From contig JAGPFF010000006.1 of NCBI GenBank assembly GCA_018056725.1, positions 1-64,000 on the forward strand: 64,000 nt of DNA, in the 5' to 3' direction. This DNA is from Anaerolineaceae bacterium (GTDB lineage Bacteria; Chloroflexota; Anaerolineae; Anaerolineales; Anaerolineaceae). A model generated the notes under the pieces. That model worked only from the letters and a program-made list of their open reading frames with translations, made no database searches and was not told the DNA's origin. This document shows positions 54,401 through 62,599 of this stretch, in pieces (the first letter of the stretch is position 1; every line of letters begins with the position of its first letter). A program made the translations under genes and the position numbers.

Positions 54401-54906
54401 TGCCGTGGGATCCGGCAACGCGGAAAATTGAACTGCAGGACAGGGAAGGCAAAGTGCTTGCGGAACGATCCGTTTCCGTCCATCCCCCGCAGGTGACGAT
54501 TCTGCAACCGGCTGCCGGGGTGACCCTGCCGCAGAATGGGAAGTTATCCGTGGAATGGACGACCAGCGACGCGGATGGCGATGCGGTGCTTTCCTCCGTC
54601 CATTTCAGCCAGGATAATGGTGAGAGCTGGGATGCCGCAGGGACCAACCTGACCGAAACCCGCTTCTCCCTGCCGCTGGCACTCTTCCAGCCTGGAGATC
54701 AGGTACTGATCCGGGTGATGGTGACGGATGGGGTGAACACCAGCATGACCGTGGCGGCGAACCCCGTGCTGATTGCCGCCCCGCAGGAAGAGGTTCCCTC
54801 CATCAAGCAGGGTCTGATCCTTTACTACGCCGCTGCCGCCGTGCTGGTGCTGGTCATTCTGATTGCATTGCTGCTACTGCGCCGCCGGAAGAAGGGGCAG
54901 AAGTAG
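51490..54906 (+). CDS. Large secreted cell-surface protein with zinc-metalloprotease motif
   Basis: An 1138-residue surface protein. A signal peptide (about 1-30) is followed by an IPT/TIG- or Ig-like domain (about 32-125), a Pro/Thr linker (about 128-150, LPTPTLTRTPPSTPTPTLTP), further beta domains (about 155-430), CARDB-like segments (about 430-590), a part with HESAH at 796-800 (the HExxH zinc motif, in SVIHESAHVWND), a Cys-rich patch just after it (CYGCERG...CSTCST) and a C-terminal Ig-like module, transmembrane segment (about 1108-1130) and RRRKK stop-transfer. The catalytic domain resembles M64/M6-like metalloproteases only in the motif, and no third ligand was identified by eye. Likely a cell-wall-anchored protease or adhesin. 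Confidence 0.6.
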   Translation: MKTKLQFLPALLGCVLIFCLLCPQPGQGAQIPTTITLSPSSDVPGTEVVVTGKGWWSNIAPPPFEIHWNKPDGKILGTFKPDASGNWSTRIIIPETAQTGDHEIWACAGCNSKPLWAAAIFKVILLPTPTLTRTPPSTPTPTLTPLPPTDCDATGMEGELVIDFERFELGLNLKDLMIPEGILFSSDQSLIVVEPVVETHSGEKALRAAGAMEFGSQGLPVHLEFTRLPDFVGVYVGLDEAANFNQPFTASMKAYGMTETGERYFIGEDSVTLGTDPEAVKKCLSVSGSRIYEVFIDYERVGNLELMDDFILRGPLDRPTIPVDDLPPRVFIETPENNSKVAPPAVKVQGEIYEEREIVKVEFIVNDELFITSGAFSLGEGPEGWKKFGFLLNGIPPAQFKECINVIEVRAYDKANNMGRDYVNVRNEMGTLSIENVEPVQVLYNAPLVKGKGTAFRTTFTSEVFCETEVSFKLNLPENMWSREPLSGQRIGIVYSVPFGWQIPEITLPLSLPIGYQHLEVMLPIVPDGMENSDWMASTNPAGLLGTVRQVPRPIADQVHFSVEIDPENKILEMNEGDNTFTSPMYDVVTTRPFKVVYVPWFFNFEPPAWETLSYYEYYLTYAGYPDVDAKMKDVHNSLYEGKVPLRLALKAEEIQRMKNTTDQFGELFLGSFPIADGKYSYSFESSYLYFREDYYEAIGVTDLCDSRTFILDVREDILEADPSVDYVILELPTGCCGQSHPETAYVDGGIGLDNGGIDWLHYCVYPPPDPENTSTPTPGPDKFPFGGAGVDSVIHESAHVWNDATDCYGCERGNPPDTTLDCSTCSTDEDGFWVNGWRPFYSSTQSFMWYVKPVVIRWWRMEPMAHTSGSLYGDGYLNMVEAFEDVDDPQVLLVKGSVTRSGQASLGSFKILENGRPDNPPGAEGDYAFVLKDAAGKELSRTGFYPMFEISDSLTNSIIQLEEAGFLLRLPWDPATRKIELQDREGKVLAERSVSVHPPQVTILQPAAGVTLPQNGKLSVEWTTSDADGDAVLSSVHFSQDNGESWDAAGTNLTETRFSLPLALFQPGDQVLIRVMVTDGVNTSMTVAANPVLIAAPQEEVPSIKQGLILYYAAAAVLVLVILIALLLLRRRKKGQK

Positions 54907-55023
54907 CCCTGTCGCTGTCACAAGCCTTGAGAGTTAGCCACAAGGAGGGGTAAAAAAGTCCCTCCCTGGTGAAATAATTTCGTATAGTAGAAGTGAATTG
55001 TTGGCGCCAGCAGGTGAGGGAGG

Positions 55024-55227
55024 TTATTCCTCGTCGGGTGTCTGCTGTATTCGGTCACGGCGGCGTTTCGCCAGATAGAGCAGCCCCAGCGCCACCACCA
55101 GACCGATCAGCCAGCCCCAGGGCGGGAAGAAGGATTGTGCCAGGAAAACGACGATAGCGGTAAAAAACGCTGCCAAAAGCCAGTCGAGCGCGGTCAGGTT
55201 GGAGAAGAGGGAAGGGGGTTTCTTCAT
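55024..55227 (-). CDS. Small two-TM membrane protein, function unknown
   Basis: A 67-residue protein with two hydrophobic segments (about 14-30 and 33-50) separated by a FFPPWG turn, and a charged C-terminus (KRRRDRIQQTPDEE). AAAGGA before the ATG supports it as real. No family recognised; convergent with the metalloprotease-like gene and divergent from the trxA side. Confidence 0.65.
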   Translation of the reverse strand: MKKPPSLFSNLTALDWLLAAFFTAIVVFLAQSFFPPWGWLIGLVVALGLLYLAKRRRDRIQQTPDEE

Positions 55228-55554
55228 GGTGTCCTTTTATTTCATTATACCTGCTCCACAGAACTGTTTTAACTGGCGCGGGATGTCACCTTTTCACGCT
55301 TTTGGCATCTAAAAAACTTGAAGTGAACTTACAGTTCGCCTTCTGGCGGAGTGAAGCAACGCGGGAGCCGGCAGGCAGGCGGACTTTGACAAGAGGGCTG
55401 TTCCGCCAGGTGTGTGAGCGAATGGGAAGACCGGTTCGGCTCCGCATGAGGTGCGCGGTGAAAAGAAATGAGCGAAATTGAGCCCCGTTGGCTGCCGGAA
55501 GTGGGCAAAACTGGATTAAAATAAAAATATTAATGAAAGATTGGAGTAAATGAC
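55228..55554. other. Intergenic region before trxA, structured and G+C-rich, no gene seen
   Basis: No convincing gene; the open frames lack ribosome-binding sites. CTGGCGGA (55343-55350) can pair with TCCGCCAG (55402-55409), enclosing GGCAGGC/GCC repeats, so a structured RNA is possible but not recognised. The trxA promoter probably lies in the A+T-rich last 60 bases. Confidence 0.35.
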
Positions 55555-55902
55555 ATGAGTAAACCTGTACATGTAACAGATGCCGAATTTGAGAAGACGG
55601 TCCTGCAGTCAAAACTGCCTGTGATCGTGGATTTTTGGGCGCCCTGGTGCGGTCCCTGCCGTATGGTCGCCCCCATCCTGGATAAAATTGCCCAGGAATA
55701 TGAGAACAAGGTGGTGGTCGCCAAGGTCAACACCGATGAGAACAGTGAATGGGCGATGAAATATGGCGTGCAGGGTATTCCAACCATGCTGTTCGTCTCA
55801 AACGGCAAGGTGCTGCACAAGCAGGTTGGTGCGCTGCCCGAACCCGTGCTGCGGGACGTTCTGAAGCAATTTCTGGAAGTCGCCGCCACGCCGGCAAATT
55901 AG
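55555..55902 (+). CDS. trxA: Thioredoxin
   Basis: A 115-residue thioredoxin, a small cytoplasmic disulfide reductant. The active site WAPWCGPCRMVAPIL (about 28-42) has the classic CGPC; YGVQGIPTMLFVSNGK (about 69-84) contains the cis-Pro. The fold is complete and the length normal. TTGGAG lies 9 nt before the ATG. It stands alone and ends with TAG, followed by a stem-loop terminator, which shows that TAG is a working stop in this genome. Confidence 0.97.
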   Translation: MSKPVHVTDAEFEKTVLQSKLPVIVDFWAPWCGPCRMVAPILDKIAQEYENKVVVAKVNTDENSEWAMKYGVQGIPTMLFVSNGKVLHKQVGALPEPVLRDVLKQFLEVAATPAN

Positions 55903-55964
55903 GCAGCCTGTTAGAAGACCCTCCGCGTTCGCCCGGGCGATGCGGGGATGAACTGATCGAAATG

Positions 55965-56001
55965 AGCCCCTTTCCTCCATTATGGTGGGGAAGGGGCTTT
56001 T
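55965..56001 (+). terminator. Terminator of trxA
   Basis: Eleven-bp stem with one G-T pair (55965-55975 with 55988-55998), 12-nt loop, then TTTT. Confidence 0.7.
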
Positions 56002-56021
56002 GCTTGGGTTACCGCAAGCGA

Positions 56022-57083
56022 TTATTTTTCTCCATTTTGCCGCTCTTTTCCCCGTTTTTCCCCCTGACCCAGCCGTACCCCCTCATTGGCAATATTGTTT
56101 TCTTCCACGTAGCGCCGCGGCATCGCCAGCGAGGACCATCCGCCAGCTTCCTGCAGCACAAAAGGATCGGTTCCGTGTCGTGCCGCTGAGGTTGCCCAGT
56201 AGTGGCGGCAGTCATGGGCGGAAAGACCGGCGATGCCCAGGCGCTCGCCCAGCAGGCGCACCCGTGCCGTTACCGCGCGGGCGGTCATGCCCGCAGTGCC
56301 GAGTTCCTCATTCTTCATGCTGCGCCGCAGCAGCAAGCCCGCGGTCACAAATTCGCCATGGGTTTGGCAGGCGGTTGCCGCGGCAAGCGTGTCGTCCGTC
56401 AGGCGGTGAACCTGCTCTTTGTTCACCTTGGGGCGGTAAAAGCGCAGCACCCCTTCTTCCAGGTTTAGATCACCCACCGCCAGACCGGTCACCTCGCCCA
56501 CGCGCAGCCCGTGATCCAGCAGCAGACACATCAACAGACGGTCGCGCCGCCCCTGCGGGGTGGCTGGCTGATTCTTCAACCCGCGGGCATCCGCCGGGGT
56601 CAGTTTGACCGGCTCCTGCTTTTTGAAGCCGATGCGCCTGACAGAGCGCTTCTGGTCAATACGCACCTGCTCGCGGTAAGAATAGCCCTGCACCGCCCGG
56701 ATGAGCGCGTACTCCTGCGGGGTAAGGGCGCCGGATTGCATCGCCATGCGGGCGTACGTTTTTACCGTGGAGAGGCGCACGTTGATGCTCTTGATCGCGT
56801 AGCCCTCATTGAGCTGCCACTTGACGAAGGCTTCCACCAGCCCCCAGGTCACCGGGCGCCAGGCTTGCGCCTCCAAAGAAAGATTGCCGGTGCGCAGGTT
56901 GACGAACTCAAGAAACTCGTGGAAGAGCGCCAGATCGGCGTCCTGCCGGCGCAGCGTTTCCGGGGCGCGGCGGGATCGGTAGTCGTTGAAGCGGGTCTGC
57001 GCCGCGGCGCGATTCGCCTGATCACCGATTTGCTGGGCGAGCTCTCCGGGCAGCAGGGGCTGGATCTCTTTTGGGGATGCCAT
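56022..57083 (-). CDS. Tyrosine recombinase/integrase family protein
   Basis: A 353-residue tyrosine recombinase with an N-terminal SAM-like/core-binding part (about 40-140) and a C-terminal catalytic domain. Catalytic residues are visible: Arg in HGLRVGEVTGL, Lys in RPKVNKEQVHRL, the HxxR box in AHDCRHYWAT, the His/Trp position in GGWSS and the nucleophile Tyr in RRYVEENN. It should cut and rejoin DNA at specific sites. No prophage, integron attI or tRNA attachment site was found nearby, so it is an isolated integrase, possibly a XerC/D-like or mobile-element relic. The start at 57083 is chosen because a -10-like TACAAT lies 7 nt upstream (leaderless). Confidence 0.85.
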   Translation of the reverse strand: MASPKEIQPLLPGELAQQIGDQANRAAAQTRFNDYRSRRAPETLRRQDADLALFHEFLEFVNLRTGNLSLEAQAWRPVTWGLVEAFVKWQLNEGYAIKSINVRLSTVKTYARMAMQSGALTPQEYALIRAVQGYSYREQVRIDQKRSVRRIGFKKQEPVKLTPADARGLKNQPATPQGRRDRLLMCLLLDHGLRVGEVTGLAVGDLNLEEGVLRFYRPKVNKEQVHRLTDDTLAAATACQTHGEFVTAGLLLRRSMKNEELGTAGMTARAVTARVRLLGERLGIAGLSAHDCRHYWATSAARHGTDPFVLQEAGGWSSLAMPRRYVEENNIANEGVRLGQGEKRGKERQNGEK

Positions 57084-57529
57084 AAAAATCATTGTACACG
57101 AAATCACTTTCCATAAAACGTGGAATCCCATGCCGGAATGCGAAACCGTGGAAAGAGAAAATTCCTTACAGAATTGTTAGGGAAATCAAAAATTTGCCAG
57201 TTGTATTTCAAAAAAAGCAATTGTATACTCTTTAAATTATACGGTTTTTCAAAAGTGATTCTGCAACTGACACGGTCGGAACTGATCTCCTGCCGTTTTC
57301 ACTGAAAATCCGGGATGTAAAACAGGCATCGGTTTTTTTCTGGCATTGAACCCGTTAAAACCAGAGCGGAGCAGGATGAAAACCTCTCCATATTGCAGAA
57401 ACAGGGATGAAAATTTTGATTTGATCTCTGTATAATGAAAGAACATCTTCATTCCAACTTTCTGCCAGATCTTTATTCGTAACGATTTTGAGTTTTAGAG
57501 TTCAGAGTTAGCATTCAATGGAGCCATTC
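57084..57529. other. Intergenic region between integrase and peptide ABC operon
   Basis: A+T-rich spacer without a gene. A TATAAT (57431-57436) is the likely -10 of the dpp operon, giving a leader of roughly 90 nt; no clear -35. No attachment site was recognised next to the integrase. Confidence 0.4.
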
Positions 57530-58564
57530 ATGAATGATCGGTTAGACGTACAAACAGGTGCAAACATTCTTGAAGTCCGCGATCTGAAGACTTATTTTTT
57601 TACTGAAGACGGCGTGGTGAAGGCTGTGGATGGAGTAGATTTCTCCGTCCGCGCCGGTGAAGTGCTGGGTCTGGTTGGCGAATCGGGCTGCGGCAAGAGC
57701 GTCAGTTCGTTTTCAATTCTCAGGCTGGTTGGAGAGCCGGGCAAAATTGTCAACGGTGAGATTTATTTTGAAGGCAAAGACATCCTCAAACTTTCCAAAG
57801 ATGAGATGGTGAAAATGCGCGGCGACCGCATTTCCATGATCTTCCAGCAGCCACAATCCAGCCTTAACCCGGTCTTCAAGGTTGGGGAGCAGGTGGCAGA
57901 AGTTTTGGAACTGCATAAAGGGATCCATAAAAAGGAATCCTGGGCAAAAGCCGTGGAGCTGCTCACTCAGGTTGGCATTCCAGATCCTGAAAAGAAAGCC
58001 CACGCTTACCCGCATGAACTTTCGGGTGGGCAGGCGCAGCGGGTGATGATTGCCATGGCGCTCGCGCTTTCACCGCGCCTGTTGATTGCTGATGAGCCCA
58101 CCACCGCCCTGGATGTTACCATTCAGGCGCAGATTCTTGATCTGATCCGCGAGTTGAGCGAAAGGACCAATACCGCGGTCATTCTGATCACTCATGACCT
58201 CGGTATTATTGCTGAGATGGCGAACCGCGTGGCGGTGATGTATGCTGGCGAGATCGTGGAGTTTGCCGATGTGGATCCCATCTTTGAGCGCCCGCTGCAT
58301 CCTTACACCCAGGGGCTGCTCGGTTCGATCCCGGTATTGGGCAGCGTGGTTGACCGCCTGGAAGTGATCCCTGGACTGGTGCCCAACCTGATTGATCTGC
58401 CCCCTGGCTGCCGGTTTGAGCCGCGCTGCCAGCTGCGCCAGCAGTTCGGGCTGGAGGTTTGCAAACGCAAGGAACCACAACTTGTGGAAGTGGCACCCAA
58501 TCACACCGTGCGCTGCTGGTTGTACAACGATTCTGACGAGCACAGCGCGCCATTAAAGGTATGA
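57530..58564 (+). CDS. dppD: Dipeptide/oligopeptide ABC transporter ATPase DppD/OppD
   Basis: A 344-residue ATPase. Walker A is [23 protein letters not shown] (about 48-70), the signature [18 protein letters not shown] (about 163-180) and Walker [20 protein letters not shown] (about 184-202). The C-terminal oligopeptide-transporter domain contains the family's Cys pattern ([22 protein letters not shown]). GGAG 6 nt upstream favours the ATG at 57530 over 57518. It is the first gene of dppD-dppF-dppA-dppB-dppC and energises peptide import with DppF. Confidence 0.92.
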   Translation: MNDRLDVQTGANILEVRDLKTYFFTEDGVVKAVDGVDFSVRAGEVLGLVGESGCGKSVSSFSILRLVGEPGKIVNGEIYFEGKDILKLSKDEMVKMRGDRISMIFQQPQSSLNPVFKVGEQVAEVLELHKGIHKKESWAKAVELLTQVGIPDPEKKAHAYPHELSGGQAQRVMIAMALALSPRLLIADEPTTALDVTIQAQILDLIRELSERTNTAVILITHDLGIIAEMANRVAVMYAGEIVEFADVDPIFERPLHPYTQGLLGSIPVLGSVVDRLEVIPGLVPNLIDLPPGCRFEPRCQLRQQFGLEVCKRKEPQLVEVAPNHTVRCWLYNDSDEHSAPLKV

Positions 58565-58573
58565 CGAGGCGAT

Positions 58574-59572
58574 ATGAGCGAGACATTACTCACCAATCCA
58601 GCTAAAGAGGCGGAAGACCTGCTTGTCGTCCGCAACCTTAAGAAATATTACCCGGTCAAATCCGGTGTACTGCAGCGCGTCACCGACCACGTGCTGGCGG
58701 TTGACGATGTGAGCTTTACCGTAAAACAAGGGGAGACGCTCGGTCTGGTAGGGGAGAGCGGCTGCGGAAAAACCACCATCGGTCGCGCCATCCTGCGGCT
58801 TACCGAGCCTACCGCCGGTTCGGTGGAATTTGATCATCAGGATCTGTTGAAACTGCGTGGTAATGACCTCAAAGCCGTCCGCCGTGACATGCAGATCATC
58901 TTCCAGGATCCCTATGGTTCGCTCGACCCGCGCGTGCGCATTGGGGATTCCGTGATGGAAGGTCTCGAAATTCACAAAATTGGCAATAAGAAGGATCGTT
59001 ATCAGATGGCGGTGGAGACGCTCAAGAAAGTGGGTCTGGAGGAATATCACAGCCGCCGTTACCCGCATGAATTCTCCGGCGGGCAGCGCCAGCGCATTGG
59101 CATTGCCCGGGCTATTGCCCTCCGTCCGCGCTTTATCGTTTGCGATGAGCCCGTTTCAGCCCTGGATGTGTCCATCCAGTCGCAGGTGTTGAATATCCTC
59201 AAAGATTTGCAGGAGGAGTTTGGGCTGACCTATCTCTTCATCGCGCATAACCTTGGCGTGGTGGAACATATTTCCAACCGGGTGGCGGTGATGTACCTGG
59301 GCAAAATGGTGGAAATGGCGGGGCGGGAGGAACTTTTTGCTCACCCGTTGCACCCTTATACCAAAGCGCTCATGTCCGCCATCCCCATCCCCAACCCACG
59401 GCTGCGGCGGGAGCGGATCATTCTCAAGGGTGATGTGCCCAGCCCGCTGCACCCGCCAACCGGCTGCCGCTTTCACCCCCGCTGCCCGGTGGCAGTGGCG
59501 CAATGCGCGCAGAGCGAGCCGCCCTTCGTAGAGAAATCCCCCGGACATTCCGTGGCGTGCTGGCTAGCCTGA
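58574..59572 (+). CDS. dppF: Dipeptide/oligopeptide ABC transporter ATPase DppF/OppF
   Basis: A 332-residue partner ATPase of DppD. Walker A is [15 protein letters not shown] (about 59-73), the [15 protein letters not shown]-loop (about 102-115), signature [18 protein letters not shown] (about 161-178) and Walker [20 protein letters not shown] (about 183-201). The C-terminal oligopeptide domain has [15 protein letters not shown]. The ATG follows nine bases after the dppD stop. The next gene begins after 138 bp, leaving room for a separate promoter for the abundant binding protein. Confidence 0.93.
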   Translation: MSETLLTNPAKEAEDLLVVRNLKKYYPVKSGVLQRVTDHVLAVDDVSFTVKQGETLGLVGESGCGKTTIGRAILRLTEPTAGSVEFDHQDLLKLRGNDLKAVRRDMQIIFQDPYGSLDPRVRIGDSVMEGLEIHKIGNKKDRYQMAVETLKKVGLEEYHSRRYPHEFSGGQRQRIGIARAIALRPRFIVCDEPVSALDVSIQSQVLNILKDLQEEFGLTYLFIAHNLGVVEHISNRVAVMYLGKMVEMAGREELFAHPLHPYTKALMSAIPIPNPRLRRERIILKGDVPSPLHPPTGCRFHPRCPVAVAQCAQSEPPFVEKSPGHSVACWLA

Positions 59573-59710
59573 TCAGCCGCTGCTGTTCCAGAAAGAAACG
59601 CCCCAGAGGCAAAAGGAGGTGGTCTTATCAAACAAATTACGCACATCCGTCCACAGGGTTGGAATCCAATCCACCCGAAAACCGTTCAACCATTCATAAG
59701 GAGAAGAAAG

Positions 59711-61441
59711 ATGAAACGTCGTTCACTTGTATTGTTCAGTATTTTGTTAGTTGCCAGCCTAGTTCTGGCAGCCTGCGCCAAACCCGCGCCCACGCAAGCC
59801 CCGGCAACGGAAGCCCCCGCCGCGACCGAAGCCCCTGCGGCTACGGAAGCCCCGGCAAAGAATCCGTTGAAAATCACCCTCAGCTACCGTGTCGTTGACC
59901 GTGCCTACCTTCCTTCACCTGACAAGGTGGCGTAGGAGATTCAGGCACAGCTGGCTGAAGTGGGCATTGAGGTAACGCTGGAAGAGATGGAATCCGCCGC
60001 GTTCATTGATGCCACCGCCGCCGGTCAACGCGGGTTCTACCTGCTTGGTTGGAACGCAGACTATCCTGATGCCACCAACTTTTATGATTATCACTTTGCC
60101 AACAGCAATAACCTTCAGTTTGGCAACCTCTACCCGGATATGGTCGCCGAGATTCAGGCAGCCGCAAAACTGGCTGATCCTGATGAGCGCCAGGCGCACT
60201 ATGACAACGTCAATCAGATGTTAAAAGATTACCTGATGATGATCCCGGTTGCCAACGGTGGTTCTGCAACCGTTTTTGGGGCGAACGTGGAAGGTGCCCA
60301 TTCCAGCCCGCTCGGCAATGAAATCTTCAGTGTCATGTCCAATGGCAAAGATTCCTTCGTCTGGATGCAGAATGGCGAGCCCGCTGCTTTGTGGTGCTCA
60401 GATGAGACAGATGGCGAGACGCTGCGTGCTTGTGAGCAAATGTATGAAGCTCTCCTCGGCTTCAGTGTTGGTGGAACGGATGTAGTTCCCTCACTGGCAG
60501 AAAGCTACGCGCCGAATGCCGATCTCACGGAATACACCTTCACCCTCCGCCAGGGCGTCAAGTTCCACAATGGTGCCACGCTCGACGCGAATGACGTGGT
60601 TGCCACCTATGCCTCCTACTGGGATGCTGCCAGCCCCAACCATAAGGGACGCACCGGCACCTTTGAGTACTTCGGTGCCTTCTTTGGTTCCTTCCTCAAC
60701 GCCGAGTCGGTGGTTTCTGAACTGGTGGATACCAACGGTCTGCTCTCCCTGTCAGCGCCGGATTGTGAGTATGGTGGTGAGTTCAAGTCCATTGAGGCAG
60801 TCGATACCAGTACAGTCAAGTTCACCCTCTGCTACCCCGATCCCGCATTCCCCTCCAAGGTTGCCTTCTCCGTGTTCAGCATTTTGGATAAGGATCACCT
60901 CGATCTGACCCAGGGCGATTCGGTTGCCATTAGCGACAATCCCAATGGCACCGGTCCCTACAAGCTGGTGAAGTGGAACCGCGGCGACAGCGTGGTCTTT
61001 GAAGCCAACCCCGATTACTGGGGTGAGAAAGCCAAGACCCAGCAACTGATCTTCCGCTGGTCTGAGCAATCCGCCCAGCGCCTGCTTGAGCTTCAGTCTG
61101 CCAACGTCGACGGTATTGACAACCCCGGTCCGGATGATATTGCCTCCATTGAAGCGGATCCCAATCTTAAACTGTATCCGCGCAATGGTTTCAACATCTT
61201 CTACATCGGGTTTACCAACACCGTCCCGCCCTTTGATAATCTGACGGTTCGCCAGGCGATCACCTACGCCATCGACCGGCAGCGCATTGTTGACCAGTAC
61301 TATCCGGTGGGTTCCAGTGTTTCCGATAGCTTTGTGCCCGCATTTGTACACCCAGGCGCCAGCCCCGATATCCCGTGGTGGCCATACGATCCTGAAAAAG
61401 CCAAGGAATTGTTGGTTGAAGCCGGCTACACGGTAGATTAG
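59711..61441 (+). CDS. Circularly permuted peptide ABC transporter substrate-binding lipoprotein, frame interrupted by an amber codon
   Basis: A 577-codon frame of the SBP_bac_5 (DppA/OppA) family. AAGGAG precedes the ATG. The signal peptide ends in a lipobox (AAC, about Cys21), then a T/A/P linker (about 25-55). The order is then reversed relative to the family: residues about 56-208 (ITLSYRVVDRAYLPSPDKVA through the LLGWNADYPDATN and FANSNNLQF segments) are the usual C-terminal third, whereas about 210-576 begin with the usual N-terminus (ALWCSDETDGETLRACEQMYEALLGF, TFTLRQGVKFHNGATLDANDVV) and end in DPEKAKELLVEAGYTVD, which normally precedes the first block. Thus a circular permutation. 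A TAG at 59933-59935 (codon 75) interrupts the frame at a likely Gln. Confidence 0.85.
59933..59935 (+). other. In-frame amber codon in the binding-protein gene
   Basis: TAG inside DKVA-EIQAQLAEVG, where a Gln (CAG) or Glu is expected. One C-to-T change would make it. The frame stays open for another 501 codons. Confidence 0.85.
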
Positions 61442-61454
61442 TTCCAAATCCTTA

Positions 61455-61488
61455 TCTGGATGGGGTGATTCCCATCGCCCCATCCAGA
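61455..61488 (+). terminator. Intra-operon hairpin after the binding-protein gene
   Basis: Perfect 11-bp stem (61455-61465 with 61478-61488), 12-nt loop, no T-tract; like that between livK and livH, it may cap or stabilise the binding-protein message. Confidence 0.6.
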
Positions 61489-61509
61489 ATCTGTCCTCAT
61501 TGCAGGTGC

Positions 61510-62589
61510 ATGATGCCTCAATTTATTGCACGCCGTTTATTTCTCTTAATCCCGGTCATGCTTGGAGTGGTGCTCGTCACCTTCCTCATTGTCCGCCTCA
61601 TTCCGGGTGACCCGTGCGTCACCATGCTGGGGGAGCGCGCCACACCAGCCAAGTGTGCCGTTTTCCTGGAACGCTATGGACTGAATGATGACATCTTCAC
61701 CCAGTTCTGGCGTTATTTGGGCAACCTGTTTACCGGTGACCTGGGCGATTCCATCCGCTTCACCCGCCCGGTTACCACCCTCATTGCTGAACGCCTGCCG
61801 CTGACCATGGAGCTGACCCTGCTGGCAATGTTTTTCTCCACCACGGTGGGGGTGCTGCTGGGAGTGGTTTCAGCGCTTAAACGCAATACCATCATTGACA
61901 CGATTACCATGATCATTGCCAATATCGGTGTATCGATGCCGGTTTTCTGGCTGGGGCTGCTGCTGGCTTATTTCTTTGCCCTCACCCTCAAAGGTACGCC
62001 GTTTGTCCTTCCTCCTTCAGGCAGATTTTCCGCCGGGCTTTCCCCGATTAATCTCGCCGAGTTCTGGGGGCTTGAAGCTCCCACCGGGCTCAAGGGATTC
62101 CTGGTGGAATTCATGTCGAACACTGTGTTTATTAATGTAATCATCACCGGAGACTGGAAACTCTTCTGGGATGCGCTGCGCCATCTCATCCTGCCGGCGG
62201 TGGCTGTGGGGACCATTCCGATGTCGATCATCGCCCGCATGACCCGCTCCAGCCTGCTAGAGGTGGTGGGTCTGGATTACATCCGCGCCGCCCGCGCCAA
62301 AGGGATGACCGAGCGCCGGGTGATCAGCAAACATGCCATGAGGAATGCCCTCATTCCCATCGTGACGATCATCGGCATTGAGACCGGCAGTTTGCTCTCA
62401 GGCGCGGTGCTGACGGAAACTGTGTTCAACCTGCCTGGTTTTGGTACCAGTCTTGTCTCTGCCATTCTGGCGCGCGATTACCCGGTGGTGCAGGGGTTCA
62501 CCCTCATCATTGCGATCATTTTTGTGCTCGTCAACCTGATTGTCGATATTTCATACGCCTACCTTGATCCACGCATCAGGTTGGAGTAG
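61510..62589 (+). CDS. dppB: Dipeptide/oligopeptide ABC transporter permease DppB
   Basis: A 359-residue inner-membrane permease with about six transmembrane segments. It has the usual N-terminal MPQFIARRLFLLIPVMLGVVLVTFLIVRLIPGDP, and the binding-protein-dependent transport signature with the EAA loop at VGLDYIRAARAKGMTERRVISKHAMRNALIPIV (about 255-287), plus TVFNLPGFGTSLVSAILARDYPVVQG. The start at 61510 is the preferred one; ATG 61513 is an alternative. Forms the channel with DppC, powered by DppD/DppF. Confidence 0.93.
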   Translation: MMPQFIARRLFLLIPVMLGVVLVTFLIVRLIPGDPCVTMLGERATPAKCAVFLERYGLNDDIFTQFWRYLGNLFTGDLGDSIRFTRPVTTLIAERLPLTMELTLLAMFFSTTVGVLLGVVSALKRNTIIDTITMIIANIGVSMPVFWLGLLLAYFFALTLKGTPFVLPPSGRFSAGLSPINLAEFWGLEAPTGLKGFLVEFMSNTVFINVIITGDWKLFWDALRHLILPAVAVGTIPMSIIARMTRSSLLEVVGLDYIRAARAKGMTERRVISKHAMRNALIPIVTIIGIETGSLLSGAVLTETVFNLPGFGTSLVSAILARDYPVVQGFTLIIAIIFVLVNLIVDISYAYLDPRIRLE

Positions 62590-62599
62590 GGGAGCCGCC

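Noticed and set aside
56022-57529. Integrase as part of a prophage or integron
   Set aside because: No phage structural genes, attachment repeats, attI site or gene cassettes were found next to it.
8025-59935. Genome-wide reassignment of TAG to an amino acid
   Set aside because: Many healthy genes here end with TAG at the expected family length (trxA, fba, livF, dppB, the UMF1 gene), so TAG is a normal stop.
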